Source: Lachnospiraceae bacterium UBA7110 (GTDB taxonomy: Bacteria > Bacillota > Clostridia > Lachnospirales > Lachnospiraceae). Taken from it: a DNA stretch of 11,921 nucleotides. The stretch is taken from NCBI GenBank assembly GCA_002492295.1, contig DKYC01000084.1, forward strand, positions 1 to 11,921, written 5' to 3'. The notes beneath the pieces were generated by a model that was not told where the DNA came from, ran no database searches, and saw only the letters and a list, made by a program, of their open reading frames with translations. Position numbers and translations under genes: made by a program. Positions 6,942-11,921 of the stretch are shown here, one piece after another (the first letter of the stretch is position 1; every line of letters begins with the position of its first letter).

Positions 6942-8567
6942 CTATTTTATTGTAATATTTCCCTTCGGATTTGCATATTCATCACCGATAATGCCGTTCA
7001 ATGAGTTTACATAAGAAATAAGTCCCTCTGCATCCACAACTTCCGTATTAATCACCTTAGATGCCTTTGTAAATACATAATACGTATCGCCACCGTCTGC
7101 CATAAAGTTGTTTACCGCAATATTATAAGTTGCATTTAAGTCAAAGTCCTTACCGCCGACAGACGTAATCGTCACACGGCTTCCCGGCGCTGCGGGTGCA
7201 TAATAGGTAGACTCCGGATAAAGCGCTCCCTGTGCGTAAGGCACGGAAGTATCAACCGTAAACTGAATACCGGATACCTGCGGGAATCCACCCAATTCAT
7301 TCGGGCACGCAAAGCAGGATGCCTCCAATGCCTCAAGCAGCTCCGAGCCTTTTAAGGTCACAATCGAAATTGTGTTTCCAAACGGGAATACCTTGTAAAG
7401 CGTATCCATTGAGATTTCACCCGGAAGAATGGTATCCCTGATACCGCCGCCGTTTTGGATTGCGCCGTCAATTACCATATCCAGCTCATTATCCGCCACA
7501 TACTGTTCTGCCGTATACTTATACGCGTCCGCTGAAAAATCGCCAAGGTTTGTCTCCATCGTACGCACATTCGACCTTGCGCCGTTTAAAAGCGTTGTCG
7601 TTGTGGCAAATGTACCTGCATATGCCTCTTTCACAATATCATCAAAGCTCTTTACAAAAAGATCCATGGAAGGGCATCCGCCTACCGCATATAAATCATC
7701 CACAAGCTTTGCGTTTGTATTCTTTCCATCATACACGACAACACCGATTTTTTCCAAATAGCTTCCCGTGCTGACAATCTTTGTACCGTTCACGACAACG
7801 CCGCCGTCAATCCTTGTATGGCTGTGTCCGTCAACAAAAAGGTCAATGCCGTTTACATTTGCCGCCACATCCACGGAACGTCTTCCAGTACTCTCCTCGT
7901 CAACGCCAAGGTGTCCAAGGCAGATAATGTAATCACATCCCTTTGCCGTAAGCTCATCCACCTGCGCCTGCGCACATGCAAACAGCTCCTCATTGTCAAG
8001 GACTATTACATCCTTCACATTCTTCGGACTTGCCTTTGTTTTAGCCTCCGGAGTGTCAAGTCCGAAAACACCTACCGTCATATTTCCAAATTCAAATACT
8101 TTGTTGCTTCCAAAGTAAGGCTCATTTGTCTCCTTATTTAAAACATTTGCATCCAAAATCGGAAACTGCGCCGCATCCGCCATCGCTTTCAGCTCATCGA
8201 AGCCAAAGTCAAACTCATGATTACCCAAAGAGACCGCATCGTATCCTGCCGCATTCAGGAAATGCACCGAGTCAAGACCGTCATAATAATTTACGAGATT
8301 GGTACCCTGACTGAAATCGCCTGCGTCAAGCAGCAAAACATTTGCGCCCTGTGCCTCATAATACCCCTTTAATGCCGCTACAGACGACATTCCCAGACTG
8401 TCTTCGTTATTCTCATAACGCCCGTGAATATCATTTGTGTGGAGCACTACCAGCTTTCCGACAAGATTCTCCTTTGCCTCTGCCGTGTTTACAGGCACTG
8501 CCGCGGTTCCCATTACCATCGCAAGGGAGAGCGCACCCGCAAAAACACGATTCATAAATTTGTTCAT
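6942..8567 (-). CDS. Secreted UshA-type 5'-nucleotidase (bifunctional metallophosphatase/5'-nucleotidase)
   Basis: The 541-residue product is probably exported and hydrolyses nucleotides or related phosphoesters outside the cell, for nucleoside or phosphate salvage. Residues 1-31 form a Sec signal peptide (MNKFMNR, hydrophobic core VFAGALSLAMVMG, AEA cleavage site before K32). The metallophosphatase domain (about 36-290) has NDIHGR (D46, H48), LDAGDFSQG (D81, D84), LGNHEFDFG (N116, H117, D120), GHLG (H219) and DGHSHT (H248, H250), so the two-metal site is complete. The C-terminal 5'-nucleotidase domain (about 321-541) has NGGGIRD (372-378), PFGN (395-398), F428 and F488 before ADGGD, matching the two phenylalanines that stack on the base in UshA. 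No LPXTG or C-terminal anchor is present. I chose the ATG at 8567 because AAGGAGGA lies 5 bases upstream; a longer in-frame start at 8669 would hide the signal peptide behind 34 residues read from the intergenic repeat. It lies 101 bases after asnS on the same strand and may be partly cotranscribed with it. Confidence 0.93.
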   Translation of the reverse strand: MNKFMNRVFAGALSLAMVMGTAAVPVNTAEAKENLVGKLVVLHTNDIHGRYENNEDSLGMSSVAALKGYYEAQGANVLLLDAGDFSQGTNLVNYYDGLDSVHFLNAAGYDAVSLGNHEFDFGFDELKAMADAAQFPILDANVLNKETNEPYFGSNKVFEFGNMTVGVFGLDTPEAKTKASPKNVKDVIVLDNEELFACAQAQVDELTAKGCDYIICLGHLGVDEESTGRRSVDVAANVNGIDLFVDGHSHTRIDGGVVVNGTKIVSTGSYLEKIGVVVYDGKNTNAKLVDDLYAVGGCPSMDLFVKSFDDIVKEAYAGTFATTTTLLNGARSNVRTMETNLGDFSADAYKYTAEQYVADNELDMVIDGAIQNGGGIRDTILPGEISMDTLYKVFPFGNTISIVTLKGSELLEALEASCFACPNELGGFPQVSGIQFTVDTSVPYAQGALYPESTYYAPAAPGSRVTITSVGGKDFDLNATYNIAVNNFMADGGDTYYVFTKASKVINTEVVDAEGLISYVNSLNGIIGDEYANPKGNITIK

Positions 8568-8635
8568 AAAAATCCTCCTTTCGTTTTTTTGACCCATTTT
8601 GGGGTTCCATTCTTTGGTTTTTATGAAACAAAATG

Positions 8636-8674
8636 CTGTACGCAATGCAATACGCACTGCACTATGCATTACAG
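8636..8674 (-). terminator. Candidate weak terminator after asnS
   Basis: On the minus strand CTGTAATGCA pairs with TGCAT and TACAG, leaving a TGCG bulge on the right arm. The hairpin begins at the asnS stop codon and is followed by CATTTTGTTTC. The T-tract is poor and the stem interrupted, so termination is likely incomplete and some transcription may continue into the 5'-nucleotidase gene. I found no convincing separate promoter for that gene in this gap. Confidence 0.35.
8639..8673. repeat. Three imperfect 12-bp-period repeats at the asnS stop
   Basis: TACGCAATGCA (8639-8649) and TACGCACTGCA (8651-8661) differ by one base. TATGCATTACA (8663-8673) is a weaker third copy that overlaps the asnS stop codon (8669-8671). 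The copies also contain the arms of the candidate terminator hairpin, so the two descriptions refer to the same bases. Confidence 0.6.
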
Positions 8675-10051
8675 CTCACAGTTATTAACCGTTCTCGGGA
8701 ACGGAATGACATCCCTGATATTACCCATGCCCGTAAGGTACATGACACAACGCTCAAACCCAAGCCCAAAACCGGCATGCCTTGCACTTCCAAAACGTCT
8801 TAAATCCAAATAAAACGCGTAGTCCTCAGCCTTTAAACCACATTCCTGCATTCTTTGCTCAAGCACGTCAAGCTTGTCTTCCCTTTGGCTTCCACCGATA
8901 ATCTCACCGATTCCAGGCACCAGGCAATCCATCGCCGCAACCGTTTTCCCATCGTCATTGAGCTTCATGTAAAACGCCTTAATCTCTTTCGGGTAATCTG
9001 TTACAAACACCGGTCTGCCAAAAAGCTTTTCAGTCAGATACCGCTCATGCTCCGTCTGTAAATCACATCCCCATGATACCTTGTATTCAAACTCGTCATT
9101 ATGCTTTTCCAACTCTGCTATTGCATCTGTATAAGTAATATGTCCAAACTCGGCATCCGCCACGTGCTGCAGTCGTTCAATTAATCCCTTATCCACAAAC
9201 TGATTGAAAAATGCCATCTCCTCCGGCGCATTCTCCAACACATAACGAATGATATATTTCAGCATACTCTCCGCAAGCATCATATCATCCTTCAAATCAG
9301 CAAACGCAATCTCCGGCTCTATCATCCAAAACTCTGCCGCATGACGCGTCGTATTGGAATTCTCTGCCCGGAACGTCGGACCGAATGTATAAATATTTTT
9401 AAATGCCATCGCAAAAGTCTCACCGTTTAGCTGCCCGCTCACGGTAAGGTTCGTCGGCTTATTGAAAAAGTCCTTTGAAAAATCCACATGACCGTCAGCC
9501 ATCGGAAGGTTGTTCAAATCAAGCGTCGTGACCTGGAACATCTCGCCCGCGCCCTCGCAGTCGCTTCCCGTAATGAGCGGGGTGTGCACATAAACGAAAT
9601 CGCGCTCCTGAAAGAATTTATGAATCGCGTACGCGCAAAGTGAGCGCACCCTAAAGACTGCCTGAAACGTATTCGTACGCGGTCTTAAATGGGAAATCGT
9701 CCTCAGGTACTCAAAGCTGTGGCGTTTTTTCTGCAGCGGATAATCAGGCGTGGAGTCCCCCTCTATCTCGACCTTGGATGCCTGTATCTCAAACGCCTGT
9801 TTCGCATCGGGTGTGAGCGTCACAATGCCGGTCGCAATCACCGCCGCGCCGACATTAAGCTTTGATATGTCCGAAAAATTGTCAAGTCCGTCACTGTAAA
9901 CAACCTGTAGCGGCTCAAAAAACGTACCATCGTTGACAACCAGAAAGCCGAACGTTTTGGAATCCCGTTTGCTGCGAAGCCAGCCGCCGATTGTTACCTC
10001 CTTGTCTGCGTACGCCTTATAGTTGTGATACAATTCACGTATGTTTATCAT
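8669..10051 (-). CDS. asnS: Asparaginyl-tRNA synthetase
   Basis: AsnRS activates asparagine with ATP and charges tRNA-Asn in the cytosol. The 460-residue product has the usual length of bacterial AsnRS. An N-terminal OB-fold anticodon-binding domain spans about 13-95 (VTIGGWLRSKRDSKTFGFL). The class II catalytic core contains motif 1 around FVYVHTPLITGSDCEGAGEMF (about 152-172), motif 2 FRAENSNTTRHAAEFWMIEPE (about 227-247) and motif 3 GLGFERCVMYLTG (429-441), followed by IRDVIPFPR. The HAAEFWMIEPE stretch and the separate short OB-fold separate it from bacterial AspRS, which carries an extra GAD domain. I chose the ATG at 10051 (MINIRELYHNY) because AAAGGA lies 8 bases upstream; the longer in-frame start at 10141 only translates the leader repeats (HIRSIHIRNIHMR). 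Transcription probably starts near 10150 from its own promoter. No T-box motif is visible in the leader. Confidence 0.97.
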   Translation of the reverse strand: MINIRELYHNYKAYADKEVTIGGWLRSKRDSKTFGFLVVNDGTFFEPLQVVYSDGLDNFSDISKLNVGAAVIATGIVTLTPDAKQAFEIQASKVEIEGDSTPDYPLQKKRHSFEYLRTISHLRPRTNTFQAVFRVRSLCAYAIHKFFQERDFVYVHTPLITGSDCEGAGEMFQVTTLDLNNLPMADGHVDFSKDFFNKPTNLTVSGQLNGETFAMAFKNIYTFGPTFRAENSNTTRHAAEFWMIEPEIAFADLKDDMMLAESMLKYIIRYVLENAPEEMAFFNQFVDKGLIERLQHVADAEFGHITYTDAIAELEKHNDEFEYKVSWGCDLQTEHERYLTEKLFGRPVFVTDYPKEIKAFYMKLNDDGKTVAAMDCLVPGIGEIIGGSQREDKLDVLEQRMQECGLKAEDYAFYLDLRRFGSARHAGFGLGFERCVMYLTGMGNIRDVIPFPRTVNNCEL

Positions 10052-10072
10052 TGTTGTTATCCTTTCCTTTCT

Positions 10073-10117
10073 CATATGGATATTTCTTATATGGATACTT
10101 CTTATATGGGTATCCCT
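10073..10117. repeat. Three 15-bp tandem repeats in the asnS leader
   Basis: The units are CATATGGATATTTCT (10073-10087), TATATGGATACTTCT (10088-10102) and TATATGGGTATCCCT (10103-10117). They lie wholly in the untranslated leader of asnS, 22 bases before the start codon. On the transcript two of the copies carry UAUCC, which is complementary to GGAUA just upstream of the asnS start. GUAUCC can alternatively pair with GGAUAC in the most upstream copy. These competing pairings could influence translation, but this is inference. Confidence 0.8.
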
Positions 10118-10129
10118 TGCTGCGCAAAT

Positions 10130-10203
10130 AAAAAAGTCCACACATACTTGCTATCCATTATACCCTTTTTAGGCTATGTACGCAATTATGTTTGGACTTT
10201 TTT
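10130..10203. terminator. Long inverted repeat, bidirectional terminator-like, enclosing the asnS promoter
   Basis: AAAAAAGTCCA (10130-10140) and TGGACTTTTTT (10193-10203) are perfect inverted arms. Pairing continues inward through ACATA/TATGT and TTGC/GCAA with single mismatches between the blocks. The stem is about 20 bp and encloses a loop of about 30 bases. Each strand has a T-run at its 3' side, so the element can end transcription of the coiled-coil gene, which stops at 10241, and also block plus-strand read-through. The asnS -35 box overlaps the inner stem and the -10 lies in the loop. Confidence 0.7.
10157..10185 (-). promoter_or_regulatory. asnS promoter, sigma-A type
   Basis: On the minus strand TTGCGT (10185-10180), a 17-base spacer and a perfect TATAAT (10162-10157) predict transcription from about 10150. 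The leader to the ATG at 10051 is about 100 bases. It starts with the second arm of the large inverted repeat and includes the three 15-bp repeats. Confidence 0.78.
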
Positions 10204-10240
10204 TCCATATTTTTTGTTTGTCCTGCGGATTGCGGCAGCC

Positions 10241-10462
10241 CTACTGCGCCGCCTGCATCTGCGCCATCTGTATAATGTCGTTAATTTCAAGCCCTGATTT
10301 CTCTACAACCAGCCGAAGCTCGTTCAGTTCCTCATTCTTTTGCATCTCCAAAAGCCCATTCAGCTCTTCCCGCTCCTTTTTTACCCGCGTAGACAGTGCT
10401 TCAATCAGTTCTTCCTTTTGCGTAATTTTTTCCTGTAATGATTTTTTCACTCCTCTTGCCAT
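10241..10462 (-). CDS. Small coiled-coil hypothetical protein
   Basis: The 73-residue product (MARGVKKSLQEKITQKEELI...) is almost entirely charged heptad-like helix. A basic N-terminus is followed by a probable coiled coil at about 10-52 and a short second helix (LEINDIIQMAQMQAAQ). It has no cysteines, signal peptide or membrane segment. In length and layout it recalls the small coiled-coil DUF4315-type proteins, but I cannot assign it to that family with confidence, and none of the conjugative-element genes that normally accompany DUF4315 are present. The ATG at 10462 has AAGGAG 7 bases upstream, and a good promoter lies just before it, so it appears to be a genuine stand-alone gene. Its transcript probably ends at the large inverted repeat at 10130-10203. 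A structural or adaptor role is inference. Confidence 0.75.
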   Translation of the reverse strand: MARGVKKSLQEKITQKEELIEALSTRVKKEREELNGLLEMQKNEELNELRLVVEKSGLEINDIIQMAQMQAAQ

Positions 10463-10499
10463 ATTCCGTCTCCTTACTATGATTCCATTTTATTTGTTA

Positions 10500-10528
10500 C
10501 TTATATATGTATTAAATTATATGGACAA
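10500..10528 (-). promoter_or_regulatory. Promoter for the coiled-coil gene
   Basis: On the minus strand TTGTCC (10528-10523), 17 bases and TATAAG (10505-10500) predict a start near 10493, about 30 bases before the ATG at 10462. A second TATAAT-like hexamer lies within the spacer but has no good -35 box at the proper distance. The promoter lies between this gene and the upstream receiver-fusion gene, so the small gene need not depend on read-through. Confidence 0.6.
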
Positions 10529-10552
10529 GAAAGGAAAAATATTCATACTTTT

Positions 10553-11921
10553 CTATTTTTTGCTGCGGCTTCTCCTTTCAAAGAAATGATCCACTTCCCT
10601 CTTTACATCGGAAGGCTGTAAGGTTTTGGACAAATATCCCTCAGGCTTTAAGTTAATAACCTTCTTGACACTCTCCCTGTCAACCCTGCTGGTCAGGAAA
10701 ATAACAGGAATATCTGCACATTCTTCCTCCGAGCGAATCATTTCCAATACCTGTCCGCCATCGCAGACAGGCATTTCATAATCAAGCAAAATCAAATCCG
10801 GCCGGTTCAGCGTAATGGTTCTAATTGCAGACATTCCGGATTTTGCCAGCATAACATTATAATCATCACAGAGCAGGTCCTGCATTGTTTTGAGCATAAA
10901 ATCAGAGTCATCTACCACAAGCACTGTCTTTTTCTGGCTTACCACAGCCTGTTCTGCTTTTTTCTTATTCAGGTGTTTTTCGACCTCATTCATGGCATTG
11001 TCTGTCAGAATTGCGGTTCCGCCCTCCCTGAGTGTCATATGCGGCGCTATCATACAGTATCCAAAATAACCCTTTCCGGTATCAAACAGAAGGCTGAACT
11101 GGGGACTCTGCTTCTCAAATACATGTTGGAACTGCTCATATGTCAGCAATTGCTCTTCCTTAATCTCAAACGAAGCCGAATCAGGAAAGTGTGCCCTGAT
11201 TTGATCCACAAACTGTCTTGCGATATACCGGGCAGCATTCATCAGCATTGTGCTGAGAGCCTCCGACTGATTGTCCATCATGCCGCCGACCGTGGCAAGA
11301 ATCAGTTTCTCCTCAAAAATCAGTATAAATTCCCACTTCTTGCCCTCTTTTGAACAGTAAATCAAACGATAGTATATTCCATCGCCGAACTTCTCTCCAC
11401 CATAACAGTCGCTTACCAACCGCGGCTCGAGACGAAACATATCATTTAAGAGACGGTTAATCGTCTGTCCCATCACTGTCTGCTCCTCCTCCGGAAGCAG
11501 ATTTACCCACTGGCTTACCGATTCTTTCTCCACAATTGCATGGTCTTCTATCAGCGTATGTCCAATCAGCCAGCCAGCGCAAACGCCAAGGAAATGGCTG
11601 ACCGCGTCCTCCGAATACCCCGTCAGCTCCAATTCCCTTTCCAGTGTCGGAAGTGTCCTCTCCCGAAAGTTCTTATGAATCCGTCTATGCATCTCAAATC
11701 CTGCATAATTGATGGAAAGCATGTATGCCTCCTCCTCTGCAAAATGTTTCAATGCATGGTCCCTGAAATATTTAACCGCCTCCTGGCAGACCCACTGGCT
11801 TTTTTCTTCCTGCTTGCCGAAATCAAAAAGCTTATTCAGCACACTAAACAGCTTTTTATGCTCCTTATCAATTACTTCTACACCGATATTATATCGCTCC
11901 TGCCAAACTAATTGATTACCC
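10553..11921 (-). CDS. Bacteriohemerythrin fused to a response-regulator receiver domain (5' end outside window)
   Basis: The frame stays open to the window edge, so the start lies beyond 11921; 455 residues are visible. Residues 1-130 are a hemerythrin domain with the complete seven-ligand di-iron set: H21 (VIDKEHKKLF), H59 and E63 (HFAEEE), H78 and H82 (HRRIH), H121 and D126 (HTLIED). Such domains bind oxygen or sense redox or iron state. Residues about 140-315 form a middle domain that recalls CheX-like chemotaxis phosphatase folds (ATVGGMM..NAARYIARQF, SLLFDTGKGYFGY); this match is tentative. Residues about 330-450 form a CheY-like receiver with D337/D338, phospho-acceptor D380 (LILLDYEMP), T410 and K432 all present. 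No DNA-binding or other output domain follows, and the chain ends in a basic RRSRSKK tail. A GTG at 11842 would give a shorter reading but cuts off the W-x-E-x-Y-x-I-G and first histidine of the hemerythrin fold. I infer a cytosolic oxygen/redox-responsive signalling protein. Confidence 0.9.
   Translation of the reverse strand, partial: GNQLVWQERYNIGVEVIDKEHKKLFSVLNKLFDFGKQEEKSQWVCQEAVKYFRDHALKHFAEEEAYMLSINYAGFEMHRRIHKNFRERTLPTLERELELTGYSEDAVSHFLGVCAGWLIGHTLIEDHAIVEKESVSQWVNLLPEEEQTVMGQTINRLLNDMFRLEPRLVSDCYGGEKFGDGIYYRLIYCSKEGKKWEFILIFEEKLILATVGGMMDNQSEALSTMLMNAARYIARQFVDQIRAHFPDSASFEIKEEQLLTYEQFQHVFEKQSPQFSLLFDTGKGYFGYCMIAPHMTLREGGTAILTDNAMNEVEKHLNKKKAEQAVVSQKKTVLVVDDSDFMLKTMQDLLCDDYNVMLAKSGMSAIRTITLNRPDLILLDYEMPVCDGGQVLEMIRSEEECADIPVIFLTSRVDRESVKKVINLKPEGYLSKTLQPSDVKREVDHFFERRSRSKK

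Noticed and set aside
8568..8669. 34-residue N-terminal extension of the 5'-nucleotidase
   Set aside because: It would place translated intergenic repeats ahead of a classical signal peptide; the AAGGAGGA before 8567 fixes the shorter start.
10052..10141. 30-residue N-terminal extension of AsnRS with HIR repeats
   Set aside because: It is a translation of the leader's 15-bp repeats, without a ribosome binding site; AsnRS family length and the AAAGGA site support 10051.
10052..10240. T-box riboswitch controlling asnS
   Set aside because: The space upstream of asnS is of suitable size, but no AGGGTGGNACCGCG-type T-box sequence is present on the minus strand, and the predicted transcript leader is only about 100 bases.
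10533..10552. A/T-only hairpin after the hemerythrin-receiver gene as a terminator
   Set aside because: The stem GAAAA..TTTTC contains almost no GC pairs and a very small loop, so it is too weak to call; the gene's real terminator is not evident.

Overview
The window looks like chromosomal DNA of an anaerobic Clostridia member, most likely Lachnospiraceae. This is an inference from moderate GC, AGGAGG-type ribosome binding sites, sigma-A-like promoters, an oxygen-sensitive 2-hydroxyacyl-CoA dehydratase-activase family protein and a bacteriohemerythrin. I see no rRNA, tRNA, CRISPR array, insertion sequence or phage gene. Six of the seven genes lie on the minus strand; the exception is the giant activase gene.

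Left block (20-2130, minus): a three-gene run reads leftward from a strong extended -10 promoter at 2183-2211. It encodes a catalytically dead rhomboid/Derlin-like membrane protein with a C-terminal zinc-finger tail, then a degenerate sigma-70-like protein (regions 1.1, 1.2, part of 2 and 3, but no region 4), then a 138-residue hypothetical protein whose start overlaps the sigma-like stop. A 14-bp tandem repeat separates the first two genes.

Centre (2131-6930): a divergent intergenic region carries one promoter in each direction and a terminator-like hairpin in the leader of the plus-strand gene. That gene encodes a 1450-residue protein with two BadF/HgdC-type ATPase domains, a cysteine cluster and a DUF2229/HgdB-like C-terminal half. 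It ends at a perfect 14-bp inverted repeat that serves as a bidirectional terminator against the converging 5'-nucleotidase gene.

Right block (6942-11921, minus): in transcription order this holds a hemerythrin/response-regulator fusion cut by the window end, a 73-residue coiled-coil protein with its own promoter, asnS (asparaginyl-tRNA synthetase) and a secreted UshA-type 5'-nucleotidase. The asnS promoter lies inside the loop of a long terminator-like inverted repeat, and its leader carries three 15-bp repeats that could pair with the asnS ribosome binding site region.

Several obvious longest-ORF starts appear wrong. The starts preferred here are 436, 2130, 8567 and 10051, and the last gene continues past 11921. 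The most novel elements are the region-4-less sigma-like protein with its two partners, and the hemerythrin-receiver fusion.
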